Shown here: in pieces, positions 22,177-33,733 of the stretch
How positions within the stretch are numbered: the stretch's first letter is position 1
How the letters are laid out: each line of letters opens with the position of its first letter
Assembly (NCBI RefSeq): GCF_029784135.1
Contig: NC_073745.1
Span: 59,098,784 to 59,162,783 of the forward strand
DNA length: 64,000 bases
Reading direction: 5' to 3'
Origin: Toxorhynchites rutilus septentrionalis
Taxonomy: Eukaryota; Arthropoda; Insecta; Diptera; Culicidae
Program-made: the position numbers and the translations under genes
The notes under the pieces: model-generated
Database searches by the model: none
The model's input: the letters and a program-made list of their open reading frames with translations, nothing else
What the model was told of the DNA's origin: nothing

Positions 22177-22648
22177 CCAGTCGTTTTCCCTCCAGAGTTC
22201 TATTCAAACGCATTAATTGTAGTCGGTACTGTTCATAGGTTCTTTATTTATCTTCGACATAAAATCATACAGACATTTTCATCTACTAAGCCTAAGTCTA
22301 ATCACATTTTTGGATAAACCATAGTCAAACGAATAAGTCACTATGTTGAAGTATTAATTAAATTATTTGAATTTATAATACTGAAATTCTATTAATTGAT
22401 TATTGAGGGAGCAATAAAGCAAACAAACTTCAAAACTGCAGCGAATCGGATCGTAAAGAAATCCACCCGATTTGAAACAGAATTGTTGCAATATCAAAAG
22501 TTTTTTTTTCCAACTTTTCGGTATTCCAGTCAATACTACGTAAAAATAGATATTTAGTTGATCATTTTGCCATTTCAGCACCGTTGATTTATTTTTTAGA
22601 ATAACAAAAAACAGGAAGTGGGTTATAACTGTGGTATAACCGCAAGGG
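22177..22648. other. Spacer, nothing recognised
   Basis: AT-rich. The frames here lack coding character. The boundary at 22620-22648 (GGTTATAACTGTGGTATAAC) resembles the outer flank of the element at 6908-8206. Confidence 0.4.
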
Positions 22649-24456
22649 TGACGTAGGACTATCGTTGATTTAGTGATCATTTGTTTGAAGTTCAAGGTGG
22701 TGAAGGTGGTGCATCCGTGGCCGAGTGGTTAGCGTCTCACATTATCATGCCGGGTGTTCGGGTTCGATTCCCGTTCTGGCCGGGGGATTTTTCGTCAAAG
22801 AAATTTCCTTCGACTTGCACTGTGGTCGCGCGTATTCTAGAGCTTGCCCCTCGGAATACATTCAAGGCGTGTTATTTGGCTTAAGAAATCTCAACTAAGT
22901 ATTAATAAATGACGCTAGTTAATGCATACGTTGAGACGGCAAAAGTTCCATGGGAACGTTAACGCCATTCAAAAAAAAAATCAATTGTTTGAAGTTACAT
23001 CTGAATCAATTCTCAATGAATGGATGAATGAATAAATTGCAAGATTGGTGAAAGTTCTTATTGTAAAACTGTGAGTGGATGAGTATATGTATGAAATTAT
23101 CATATATATTTAGAAAACTTCAATTGAGCTCTTTCAAAGTTGTGAAGTGGTCCTGAAAAGAACCGGTTTGGTGTTATGTGGACCTGAAATGAGTGGTTGC
23201 CGGATGGTTTGATTGGTGAGCCCATGTGCGGATCTGAAAAGAAACAATTGGTTTAAATAAAGTTATAACAAGATCTATGTAAAATGTGTGTGTGTGTGGC
23301 GGCTACTTCGATGCATCAAACGGAACCAATTTTCGATACTGGTACTCTCTTGGTCGCCTTCTCTTCTCCTCCTGATGGATCGGCTTTTCTGCGCTCCCTC
23401 ACAGTTCGAAACATACTGAATGCATTTCAGGTCAGGTCAGGTAATGAATCACTCGATCCCTCGCCGTCCAGCTCGTCCAGGAAAGATGTTGTCTTGTCGG
23501 TGTTCTCATGAAGAATGATGCGTTTCACCACCAGAATATCGCTTAAGTATGCTTTTTGTCCGTGATTGAATCGAGAGAAGTTGTGGTTTACGATGGCAAT
23601 TTGGAAGGCAAACTAGAGGCGAATGAACTCTCTGAGTTTGAAACTTTCAGCGGTTGAGCAATAATCGATTGAAAAATATATGATTTTTGCGATGCGAAAC
23701 ATTTTCCGCGCGCCTCCGATATTGGATACGAAAATATTCTACTGATGGGGAAGAATAATCTTGAAGAATAATCCAAATGTATTTGGTCGCAGTGTTATAT
23801 GGATAGAAAACATTAAAATAAACTCTTTCGCTCGAATGCATTCTTCAATTCCAAGGGGAACTGGCAGATTATTTTTCAGCAACGATGACATCTTTCTAGA
23901 ATATTCTCGATGCTGGATAGCAACCCAATGAAAAGAATTCCGCGCGTGTATGTGTGTGTGTGTGGCGGCTGCTACGATACCTCAAGCGGAACCGTTTTTC
24001 GATGCTGATACTCTCTCGGTTGCCTTTTCAGTGGCATCACTCTCCTCCTGATGGATTCCCTTTTGGCCTAAGATGCACAAACAGGCTCTTAGTGACACCG
24101 TTCATCAGCGCTTTCATGATGAACTTCACCACAACAGCAACAATATGCTCCAATCGCTGTTCAATTATAACTGAGTGGATTTCCGAGCGGCGCTCGCTTA
24201 TATTCCGATTGGTGATTTCAATAGCCTGTTTTGAAAGCAATTTTAAGGCTATGGAAACAAGTTTTTGGATCAAAAAGTAACAAGTATATAACGCTTAGAC
24301 ATTTTATCTTTTGAATGAAGTGTTTATCATACCATTTCGTTCAGTTTGTTTAGGAGCTATTAACGCTCAAAATCTCGGTCTCCGGCGTAATGCTTTCGTT
24401 TTCGAAACTTTGATTTTACACCCCGGTATAGAAATGAAAGACGTAGTCCTACGTCA
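22649..24456. mobile_element. Palindrome-ended element, copy 3
   Basis: Begins TGACGTAGGACTA (22649) and ends GACGTAGTCCTACGTCA (24440-24456). Internal text at 23610 (CTAGAGGCGAATGAACT) matches 7684 of the copy at 6908. Short GT/CA microsatellites lie at 23284 and 23945. A SINE is nested at 22693-22984. No transposase is visible. Confidence 0.55.
22693..22984 (+). mobile_element. Feilai-like SINE nested in the palindrome-ended element
   Basis: A box TGGCCGAGTGG and B box GGTTCGATTCC, with the same body and 3' tail as the copy at 14717. It is flanked by the 12-bp target duplication TTGTTTGAAGTT at 22681-22692 and 22985-22996, which proves retroposition. Confidence 0.85.
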
Positions 24457-24554
24457 AAAATCACTTATCTTCCTAAATGGGTACTTTTAGAGTATGACAT
24501 AAAAAAAGTCATGGCGAAGTCATGGTTCATTTAAGAAAAATAGAAACAAGCAAT

Positions 24555-24845
24555 TAACCAACTGACAATGCTTTGGCATACTCTACACGTGGTTCCGGAG
24601 GTGTTGGGGGTCCAGCTCGTCCCAAGCCTTCTTCAAAGCAGCAAAATAGTTTTGCTTGTTCGTAACGTAAGTTTTGTCCACCTTGTTGTCCAAAATCTGG
24701 GCTTTGCGGTTTGATCTCGACCAAGGATCGGAGGAATGCTGCTGTTCTCTTCGCAGTATGCTTCGGGTCATTATCTTGCTGGAAGTCGTAGTTATCCTCC
24801 AGTTCCATTTTCAGCATGGATTCTTCCAAGCTCTCGCACGAAATG
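24555..24845 (-). pseudogene. Tc1-type transposase fragment
   Basis: The minus strand reads DNYDFQQDNDPKHTAKRTAA, the second catalytic region of Tc1 transposases. After a frameshift it continues NYFAALKKAWDELDPQHL, then VEYAKALSVG. Only the C-terminal third is present. It is distinct in sequence from the Tc1 relic at 12173. Confidence 0.7.
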
Positions 24846-25434
24846 TCGATGTAGCAATTTCATAGGGATGCTGCTGGTCCATCATTCACTGTATTACACT
24901 TGGATGTTGAAGCGGGAAATAAGAACATTCTGGACAATGAAGTTGCGGATGATACATCTTACCACGCCAATTGTTACAACCCGTTTGAGTGATATCACCA
25001 TAGAAAAACATCCCTTTTCAGGGCCACTATTTGGAGTTTCAAAAGAGTTTAAAAAATAGTTTACTGAACAATGAGAAGAATTACATTGAAAAACACAACT
25101 CTACGTCAAGCTTGCGTCCGTGCTCCGGTATTCCGGTATTCTGGCATCAAACCGTTAGACTGGTGCGACCGTTAGGGAACGAAGTTTTTTCACATTATTT
25201 TCAAAGGCTTTTGAAATGATAATCCGTAACTAAAATCATCTTCATGAATCATGCTTTAGCACTTATGAAACGAGTTGGAATTGTTCGGATCAGATTGGAT
25301 TGAAATGAAATGAATGAAATATAATGTTTTCAACAACTTCGTAAGATGTATTCAACCTATTATTCGATTTTTGTGGCAGTTTTGCCGATCACATTTTGCA
25401 TCATATTATCACGTATGTTATCAACGAGATCAAT
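24846..25434. other. 3' flank of cuticle gene 4
   Basis: 25200-25434 is clearly but imperfectly homologous to the 3' flanks of genes 5 and 6 (36230-36497 and 47294-47561), which are almost identical to each other. 24846-25130 shows no recognisable gene. Confidence 0.6.
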
Positions 25435-26386
25435 TTACCATCCGTAGTGAGCGCTGTTATCGGCGTAGCTGGCCTGAGAAACGTGGCCAGCTGGGGCGGC
25501 ATGAGCGTAGATTGGCTCCGAGACAAGGGTCTTGGCGTATGATGGCTGAGCGACGACAGTTTGGGCATAGGTTGGTTGAGCGGCGTATACCTTCGAGTAA
25601 GATGGCTGAGCCACAATAGTCTTGGCAAGAGGAGCGTAAGACAATCCGGTGGAGTATTGCAAGTTCTTCACAATAGGAGCAGCTTGTGCGTAAGAATAAG
25701 CTGGTTGAGCAACGATGGTCTTGGTATATGCTGGTTCAGCGTTGTAAACCTTGGTGTAGGCTGGCTGGGATACGATGGTCTTGGCGAGAGGAGCATAGGA
25801 CAGGGTGTTGGTATATTCCAAGTTCTTCACGAGTGGGGCAGCTTGGGTGTAAGCATAGGACGGTTGCTGTACAAGGGTCTTCGTGTATGCTGGTTGTGTT
25901 GCGTAGACATTGGTGTAAGCGGGTTGAGCAACAATGGTCTTGGCGACAGGAGCATAAGCCAGTGTCTTGGCTGGGGCGCTGTAAGCGAGTGGTGCAGCAT
26001 GACCGTAGGTATAAGTTGGCTGGGCAACCACAGTCTTAAGAACTGATGGTTCATGAACGGCGTATGACTGTGGAACGGTATAGTGGACGGCTGGTTGAGC
26101 ATATTCCACGGTTTTGGCCACGGCCACCTTCGGGGAGGCATGGTGAGTAACCGAGCTGTAGCTCACTGCTGGAGCAGACGAGTAATGACCATGATCGGCT
26201 TGAATGTATCCAGCGCTAACACAGGCCAGGCCGGCTAACAGAGCAACAATCTATGAAAAGATAACAATTAGGCACGCTTATTTTCACATATTTTCACATT
26301 TACACTACCACCCTCATGGGGCATTTCCGTTCAATTCACAACATGTCGCTAAGCCAGAAAGCGAATTTTCTTACCTGTAACGCCAT
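25435..26386 (-). CDS. Low-complexity cuticular protein, gene 4
   Basis: Cuticle protein of 275 residues. Exon 1 is 26386-26375 (ATGGCGTTACAG, MALQ), the donor is GTAAGA, the intron is 124 nt (26374-26251), and exon 2 is 26250-25435 ending GGW TAA-type (Tyr-Gly-Trp, stop TAA). The signal peptide is MALQIVALLAGLACVSAG. The start of the mature chain is YIQADHGHYSSAPAVSYSS, with THHASPKVAVAKTVEYAQPA after it. Many repeats of the type AKTIVAQPAYTK and QAAPIVKNLxYxxxLSYAPL follow, and the C-terminus is SQASYADNSAHYGW. Longer than genes 1-3 because it has more repeats. Five-prime flank and exon are almost identical to gene 5, but the 3' flank is not. The methionine inside exon 2 is not the start. 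Confidence 0.92.
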
Positions 26387-26467
26387 TATGTTTTGATTTA
26401 CTAGAAACCGAATTGGTCGAATTAAAGTTAGCTGAATGAATGATATAGTTTTGTTGGGCGCACACGA

Positions 26468-26475
26468 TATTTATA
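26468..26475 (-). promoter_or_regulatory. TATA box and initiator of cuticle gene 4
   Basis: TATAAATA on the minus strand. The initiator TCATTC is at 26443-26438, with its A 34 nt from the first T. Confidence 0.75.
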
Positions 26476-26537
26476 TTGAAAATCCAAAATTGTTTTCTGA
26501 AAGACCCCCAACAATTCCCGCCGCGAAGCACGAAGTA

Positions 26538-26551
26538 GAGAATGACCTTCT
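26538..26551 (-). promoter_or_regulatory. Conserved AGAAGGTCATTCTC site of gene 4
   Basis: Identical in 14 bp to the site upstream of gene 1, and 63 bp upstream of the TATA box. AAGGTCA is a nuclear-receptor half-site core. Confidence 0.5.
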
Positions 26552-26925
26552 GGTAGCGCAAAAAGAGAAGCTATCACACATAAAGTGACAGTAAAAGGGG
26601 TTCACAGTATTTATTGATGATATACACTGGTGGCGATATAATTACGGTTTTCTTGTGTCACATAGCAACACGATTCGAACGGCATGCAGGAGGCATACAT
26701 ATCCTGGAGGATGAAGAAAATAAAGTGTTATTTGTTCATCTCTATATTGACAATGTTTTAATTTATGGATGTATAATGTTTAATCGAAAGTTTAAAGGAA
26801 AGTTTGGTCCTTTTTGACTCTGTCTCTGGACTTAAACTTTCTTCTAACTACTGGCGAAACAATCAAATGAATAGGAGAAAATTTGCCAACGCTTTTACAG
26901 TAGAGAAAGAACGAGTATTGTGCTC
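26552..26925. other. Upstream flank of gene 4, nothing further recognised
   Basis: No coding frame of note. The first 170 bp are shared with the flank of gene 6 (GAGAAGCTATCACACATAAA), then homology is lost. Confidence 0.45.
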
Positions 26926-27180
26926 CCGTGGTCGAGTGGTTAGCGTCAAGCATTATCATGTCGGGGGTTCGGGTTGGGTTTATATTCTGACCGTGAAATT
27001 TTTCGTCAAAGAAAGTTCTTTCGACCTTCACTAGTACACGCGTATTCTAGAGCTTCCCACTCAGAACGCATTATTCATCATAGAAATTTCAACTAAGGAC
27101 TGATAAATATTACTCAAGTAATACTACGTTGAAACGGCGAAGTTCTCCCAGGAACGTTAGTGCCATTGAGGGGAAAAAAA
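26926..27180 (+). mobile_element. Diverged Feilai-like SINE, unit 1
   Basis: A box TGGTCGAGTGG. The B box is degraded to GGTTCGGGTTGGG, so it is probably not transcribed. The body CGTCAAAGAAAGTTC and the tail GTTAGTGCCATTG are preserved. Its exact duplicate is at 37989-38243. Confidence 0.75.
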
Positions 27181-27762
27181 AAGAAAACGAGTTTGGTTTG
27201 GTGCCGCCAATACAACAGCTTACTGCGAGCCTCGTTTTTCTCACATTTCTTTGTTTGTTCTGGCTCAGTTACATTGGTTTTAAGTGAAATTAGTTTTAGT
27301 ACATACATTTAAATTTTTGCCTAATATCAGGCTTCGCATATAGGTTAGTGGAGAGAAATATTTGTCTGAGGAATTCGATACGATCTAAATAAATTGTTGG
27401 ATAAAATGTTTTTTGGGATTTCCAAACAATCAATGTTTTCTGAAAATGCTTAGTTTGATTTTGCAGAGCTCAATTTAGTTTTTCCCTCACAAAAATGAGT
27501 AAAAATGCTTTTTAGAAACCTAAAGCAGGCCCTTCCCTTAAGGGGGTATTCTAGTGTAGAGACACGAATTTCGGACGTTTTTTCGAGTTCCGTAAAAATT
27601 AAACCAAGGAATATTTTTACTTTCCATTATATCATTATTTGTTCATCTATCTTTTAACAATAAAACAAAAATTAAACGGAGAAAAAAAATAATAACTAGA
27701 ATTCAATATTGCTCTTGAAGTGAGAGGGTTAAAAAAAAAGTTGTACCATGGTACCATGTACC
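27181..27762. other. AT-rich spacer
   Basis: No gene. CTTAAGGGGGTATTCTAGTG at 27538 has the look of a dispersed repeat end but no partner was found here. Duplicated at 38244-38825. Confidence 0.4.
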
Positions 27763-29351
27763 ATGAATTGAATTGACTAGAAATGAATTGACGAGCGTTA
27801 AGAGTGACGATGACCAATCAACTATTCTAGTAAATGGTTATTCTAAATGACGTGACGAATGAATACAAATCTGTCTTTTGATTCAACCCGCGTGCACAAG
27901 CTTGTTTCAACGTCTATATTGAGTGAAACGAAAACTTGATTTCTGATGCCAAAAAGTAGTTACACCTTTAATGGACCACTTCATTGTTTAATCATCGTGA
28001 ACTCGAAGATCGATACATGCGCAATGTATATATGTAGTGGTAGGTATAGAAAAAAGCAAAAAAATAATAACAACATGACAGTTGTAAACTGCCATTCTAC
28101 GCATAGTTGTCCCATGTTCCAAAATCAGCAACTGAGAAAAACGCAATCAAAGTTTTCTCGCATATTTGTCTAACAAAAACTTTAAGCATTTCAGTTTAGC
28201 AACTTAGCAATGAAATGTGATGAGATCCCCTCACTGAATCAATCAAGCTTGACTACGGGTTTAAAAATTCATGGTGGGACTGTTATGCCTAGATTATCGA
28301 CATGGGACAATTGAACTTGATGTTGTTTTTTGATATATTGAGAACAAACAATTTTTTTGTTGAGTTTTTCCGAAGGATTATGCATAGAAACATCGTTTTA
28401 TGAAGAAATGAGTGATCTGCAACACCTCCGCAGAATATAAATCTGCTGCAAGAGCATCGGCATGCTCTCCACGCGGTTCTTCAGGTCTTGTGGTCCTGCT
28501 CTTCCCCATCGCACTTCAGGGCATCAAAATATTGTTATTGTTATTGGTGAAACTAGTTTTGTCAACCCTGGCACCGAGAATCGTCCAAAAATTATCAATG
28601 AGCGCGGTGCGATTCACCGCGAAACATCACGAACCCCAAATTATTGGATACACAATGGAATTGCTTTCTACGTTCTCCGTTTTTACTACTGAAGCAAATG
28701 TGATCTCGTGCATCAGGTCGAGCCGATTGCTCCAAAACATGTTAAAATGTCAAAACATGAGCCATCTTGGGGTCTTCGATGAAAACTTATCGATTTTCGA
28801 AGTGAATACTTTTGTCACTGTTTTTTATCAATGCAAATTATTCTTTAGTTTCTTCAATATTGTTATCAGGCATTCGCTAACAAGGTGTGTTCTGTTAAAC
28901 TTTTTCTTATTTGTTTGAGAATTAGTTCGTTCATCCAAACCAGAAAAGGGTGCATTAGGCCTGCTGGAAGTGTGGCATGAAATTCTTGTACTTGAACCGA
29001 CTTATTCGATATTGATCTACAAAAAAACATGGTGGGACAGTTATGAATAGAATATCAACATGGGACAATTGAGCTTGATGTTGTTTTTTTTAAGTTGGGG
29101 ATAAACTATATGTTTTTTTTTGGGTTTTTCCGTAAGATTATGTTCATCGTAAGATCATTTCAATATGCAATGAAGTCCATTTGACAGGGAAGAATAAAAT
29201 GAGATATTCAATTGAACGCCCGAATGACTATTGGGTAATGTTGGCGGAGAAACTGCTGGTAGAAGCAAAAACTCATTTCCAATTGAATGCGAAGGCGGAT
29301 TGCTTCATACTCCCCTAACTATCCTCAGTTGAATATGACTTTGTCGAACCC
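27763..29351 (-). mobile_element. Degenerate hAT-type copy, interrupted
   Basis: 27763-27990 (GAATTGACTAGAAATGAATT, GACGAATGAATACAAATCTG) and 29185-29351 (GGCGGAGAAACTGCT, CAGTTGAATATGACTTTG, ending CGAACCCTG) are the two halves of the hAT-type sequence seen at 513 and 19958. Between them lies the left arm of the long inverted repeat. Duplicated at 38826-40415. Confidence 0.5.
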
Positions 29352-30256
29352 TGGTTCGTATAATTGGATGTACAAGTATGATCTTACGAATTTATGATAC
29401 ACTGGATTATTTCTGACGCGATTTTTTTCCGTTATTGTTTTTGTGCGATTTTCTTAAAATTACGCGAGTGTTGAATTTTTTGCCATTTGGGGGAAATTCA
29501 ACGATGTTTAGCTGATTTTACTGGCTGAATTGTTGAAGCCATGTTCCACCAGTAAGCATGTTTGAAAATTAGTTTGGATGATTTAGAAGGAATGATTCTG
29601 TTACGGATGATTCTCGAGAACTTTTCCTGTTCCGCTTATCTTCGACGTCTCTGGCTCTTTCTGATGTTTTTTTTTAATTGAATTTACTAAACGTCCTCGA
29701 GTTTGAGGCTGTTTTACCTGAATGTCTATTTAGAGTTTTTGAAAAAAAATCTGATTTTTTTTTGAATTTATCTATTGAGAAATGACAAAAAATAATTTGA
29801 GCTACATACATTATCGAATACTGAAAATAGGAATTTTACTTGAAGAAACTAAAGAATAATTTGCATTGATAAAAAACAGTGACAAAAGTATTCACTTCGA
29901 AAATCGATAAGTTTTCATCGAAGACCCCAAGATTGCTCATGTTTTAACATTTTGACATGTTTTGAAGCAATCGGCTCGACCTGGTGTACGAGATCATATT
30001 TGATTCAGTAGAAAAAATGGAGAACGTAGTGATTTCGAATGCAATTCCATTGTGTATCCGATAATTTGGGGTTCGTGATGTTTTGCGGTGAATCGCACCG
30101 CGCTCATTGATAATTTGCCAGGGTTGACAAAACTAGTTTCACCAATAAAAATAACTATTCTGATGCCCTGAAGCGCGATGAGGGAGAGCAGGATCCACAG
30201 CACCTGAATAACCGCGTGGAGAGCATGCCGAAGCTCTTGCAGCAGATTCTGTAGCC
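28433..30256. repeat. Long inverted repeat, unit 1
   Basis: The left arm 28433-28860 and the right arm 29832-30256 are inverted copies with roughly 90% identity, separated by about 970 bp. Both arms share GC-rich text such as GGTGAAACTAGTTTTGTCAA and GCGGTGCGATTCACCGC. A second pair, direct this time (28270-28395 and 29028-29155, words CATGGGACAATTGA), flanks the left arm. A transcript would fold into a hairpin of about 420 bp. Frames inside the arms (28412-28918 +, 30293-29994 -) have no recognised family. Confidence 0.75.
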
Positions 30257-30677
30257 CAAAGGAGGACACATTAATTATTAAAATGTTTTTCAATTTACTT
30301 TAATTATTTTTTTCCCGGTACAGAATGAAGTGGGCACTTTGTTTTGTCACTGTTTGTTTATCAATACAATTTTCAGAACTTTTCAGTATTCCATGAGTAA
30401 ACCATGAAAAATTATAAAAATAAGATTTAAAAAAAGACTACAGAGTGTGTACTTTAGTTTGAACGAAATAAATGGGAGAAATTCAAGAAATAACGAGGTG
30501 GCCCATCAGTGTAGGGATGAATGATTTGTTCCATATGGATTATTTGGAGATCAATACAGCATAAATTAAAACGTATGGGCGGATCTATGGAAAGCGAAAA
30601 CCCTTACCTTACTTACTAACCCTACTTTCTCAATAATTTTCAGGGCCCGAAATCTTCGAAGGTGAAAAATGAAGACG

Positions 30678-30710
30678 TATTTGGATCTCACGGCGCGTGA
30701 GATCCAAATA
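30678..30710. repeat. Perfect 15-bp palindrome next to a hAT end, unit 1
   Basis: TATTTGGATCTCACG, GCG loop, CGTGAGATCCAAATA. It directly follows a hAT-like left terminus (CAGGGCCCGAAATCTTCG, 30641). Duplicated at 41742-41774. Confidence 0.8.
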
Positions 30711-31317
30711 TTCAGTAGTGATACTCACTTTTTTGTTTCTGGCACCTAACCAAATGACGGTTGGTTCCAATGCCTCTCACTGCCGATCGCTCTGTTTTCA
30801 ACTTTACGTTACGAGAGCGGTGATTGTGGCCTATGATGGTAGTAGAAATGTGAGTGATCAGACAGTTCCAATCATTTTTGACAATCGCGACGGTTGTTTA
30901 AATTAGTTTGTTGAAGTAGAAGTTGTTGTTGTTGTTAGAGGTGTCTAAATTTTTCGTTTATTCGATTTTTTATTAATCGTGGGGCCAATATTCATTCGAA
31001 TAATTGTCTTTCAGAATTCGATTAACCGAGCGAATATTTATTTCTTGTAGTCAAAACGAACAGACATTTATAATAAAAAATATTATGGTGTCAGAACTTT
31101 AAAAGTTACATTAAATATAATTTAAAAATAAACATGGTGCAGCATAATGGTTTTTGAATGAAATGGTATTTAAGTATATTGATAAATTTACCATTTCATA
31201 ATTATTTGCGAACCATGAAAACGATCCGATCCGATTAGTTAATAAACGTGAGATGAACACAAAAATTTTATTTTTTCATAAAACGAAAGAAAACGAATTG
31301 CGATCTCAAAGAATCGC
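30711..31317. other. AT-rich spacer downstream of the RFC3 relic
   Basis: No recognised feature apart from a short GTT run near 30918. Duplicated at 41775-42381. Confidence 0.4.
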
Positions 31318-32352
31318 TCAAAAATCATCCACTTCCATTGAGGCTTTATTGAGAAACTTCTTATACAGTGCCACAAACTGCGCCACGAACACTTCCAGAT
31401 GGAATATATGTTTGCTTCCTTGCTACATCCGGTGTTCATAATGCCCGGAAAAATTCAACGTTGGCGTCTTCAGACTCATATCGCAATTTTTAATCAGATT
31501 CGGTACCAATCCACAGATTATAAAGTTCAATAGAACGCCTTGTGATAGCAGCTGGTACAGCTGTTCCTTCACCACTTCCAGCTTCTGTGGACTTTGTTCG
31601 AGGGAAATCTGATTGGCGATTTTTCGATGGAATATTGGCCAGTCGATTTCCGGCTCCTCTTAGTTGACCGTGAACGCTTAGTGTTGTACCTTGCAAGCTT
31701 CCAGCATAAGGATAGCATAATTCTTTTCGCTAGCTCCGAAGAAATGTGCTGAAATACAAATAGTGTTGTTACATTCAAGAAACGAACAAATGACAATCTT
31801 ACATTTAAAATTTTAAGAATATCCTCCCAAGATTTCCTCCTTATTCCCAAGCAACGACTCCTAACCGCGGGAATAACCCGTGGAGTAGAATTGGCGCACA
31901 AAATCAATCTGCACGTAGACAAATACTTTTCAATGGTTCTTCTCAGCGCATCCTGAGTATCTTTGGTCAACTAATCCACCTCGGACAAGACGAGTCTCAT
32001 ATTCACTGGGATCAATTTGCTTGATCAAATCCGACACGACCACCCTGTTATATATCCCGACAACCGATGAATTCAACTCCATGTGGTAATTACTGCTGAT
32101 GGTCCTGATTTCCATCTTTCGGTTCGTGGGCGTTGTGAAGTTCATTATCTCATTGCGTAGCCGTTCCGCGCCCGGTTGGTAAAGTTTCCGCAACAGACAC
32201 ATGATGCGAGTTTTCTTACTGGCCTGGAAGGACCGTAGAACATGCGGGAAGTCTCCCTGGTAGCAAATATTAATCAGATGCGTAACTTGCGTTTTGTGGT
32301 AGTACAGTTTGGACAGCTGGCGCTGTCGGTAGCGGTCAACCCAGAGAGCCAT
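31318..32352 (-). pseudogene. RFC3-like (replication factor C small subunit) pseudogene, unit 1
   Basis: Relic of the clamp-loader subunit that opens PCNA. It starts MALWVDRYRQRQLSKLYYHK (32352), with later blocks CLLRKLYQPGAERLRNEIMN, FTTPTNRKMEI, NYHMELNSS, then LTKDTQDALRRTIEKYLSTC, RLILCANST, IRSRCLGIR-like text and a C-terminus HIFHLEVFVAQFVALYKKFL with stop at 31318. The region that should hold the Walker A loop (GxxGxGKKT) reads SFQASKKT and has lost its glycines. A TAG at 31971-31973 and TAA codons at 31678-31680 and 31660-31662 break the frame. A 54-nt intron (31802-31749, GTAAG...TTTCAG) is kept, so this is a DNA copy and not a processed one. Identity to RFC3 rather than another RFC subunit rests on recalled family motifs. 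Confidence 0.85.
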
Positions 32353-32456
32353 TGTACACAAATTTTTTTGATGTATTATGTATACAAAAATCCTTGATGA
32401 CTTTTTGTTTTCGTGTTGGCCTTTGTCAGAATAAATGTCCTCACCTCCAGAGATGT

Positions 32457-32518
32457 CATTTATACACATCAAAGTTTCAGATTTCGTCAAAAATCTGAAA
32501 CGTTGATGTGTATAAATG
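32457..32518. repeat. 28-bp-arm palindrome, unit 1
   Basis: Arms 32457-32484 and 32491-32518 match at 27 of 28 positions around the loop CGTCAA. It lies about 105 bp upstream of the RFC3-like ATG. Duplicated exactly at 43521-43582. Confidence 0.85.
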
Positions 32519-32767
32519 GCAGATATTTTTGTAACTGCGAGAATAGCAAAGTAATGTATGAAAAAAGGGGTTGTTAGCGCAGGGAATCAAGTCATAAAGA
32601 GAAGAAATACCATATCCCTGCAGTCTGCAACTGAAAATATAAGTCTGCAACAGGATAGACAGGATTGTGTTGAATCAATTGCGAACATGTCTACAAATTT
32701 AGCATCCTTGCAATGATGAGAAACAAATTTGGTAAAAAAAATCGAAGTCGAACGGGTTTCAAAATAA

Positions 32768-32852
32768 GTACTAAGTACTAATACGAAGGACATGTGTAAT
32801 ACTACGTAGAGTTGGCGAAGTGCCAATAAAAACGTTAAGGCCATCTGAAAAG
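32768..32852 (+). mobile_element. SINE 3' fragment, unit 1
   Basis: AGTACTAAGTACTAATACGA, TAATACTACGTAGAG and AACGTTAAGGCCAT match the 3' tail of the Feilai-like SINE. The tRNA-like head is missing. Duplicated at 43832-43916. Confidence 0.6.
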
Positions 32853-33218
32853 ATGAAAAGAAAATACAAAATTCTTCAAATTGTAATTAAAATGAAACTG
32901 TATATTTACATCTGGCATCCCTGGTCGTGAAGAACGAACACAAAGAGGCGAATGTGTGAATATCGCCAAACATCAAACCATCAGCTAGACTTTTGAGTGT
33001 CGCACTATTCTGACATTTCAGCAACAGGACACTCACCAAGGAGCTTGGATTTCTGCTGTCAAGTAGAAGTTCACCATGTGTTAGTGTTGTGATAATACTC
33101 TTCTCACACTATTGGACTGGCTTTGGGATGGTCACCAAAGATAATCGTAGTACAAAATTTGTTGCTTACCTTTCTGTGAGTACCATCACTTGGTTCTCAC
33201 GACAAATCGCAGCTCCGG
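32853..33218. other. Spacer, nothing recognised
   Basis: No gene or repeat end seen. Duplicated at 43917-44282. Confidence 0.4.
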
Positions 33219-33733
33219 CGTTGACTAGCGAGGATGACTGGCTGACTGACTCGACTCGACTAATGAATACAAATCTGCCTCTTCATTCAACTGACTTCAA
33301 TCCACGCTTCCATTTCCCCCTGAAACTAATTTTATACCCGCGTAAGCAATCTTATTTTTACGTACATATAAAGAGGAACGAAAACATGATTTCAAAAAAA
33401 AAAGAAGTTACCCCATCAATGGACGGTTATTGTCTACCCATCGTGAAGTCAAACCAACGAACTTAGACATTTATCAAGTATGATCCTCGCGTTAGTATTA
33501 GTAAATAGTGAGCAAAATAGCGCACACACACTGCACGTTGTTTTATACGCGTGAATAATTTTCGTGTACGATACAACCAAACGCTCACCTGTAGCGTTTG
33601 TCAAACCACGTTGAACTCAAACATCGATGCATGCACACGTAGATGAGAGAGAGAAAGAGAGGAACGAATTCGTTTTGGGGGAAGTCACTTCAAAATGCAA
33701 TGAGGACAATTTGACTGGGAAGAGTGAAATGAT

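Noticed and set aside
25561..26046. Plus-strand frames opposite cuticle genes 4, 5, 6 and 7 (for example Gly/Leu/Trp-rich frames)
   Set aside because: They are antisense shadows of the repetitive cuticle exons. The splice signals, TATA boxes and signal peptides all support the minus-strand genes.
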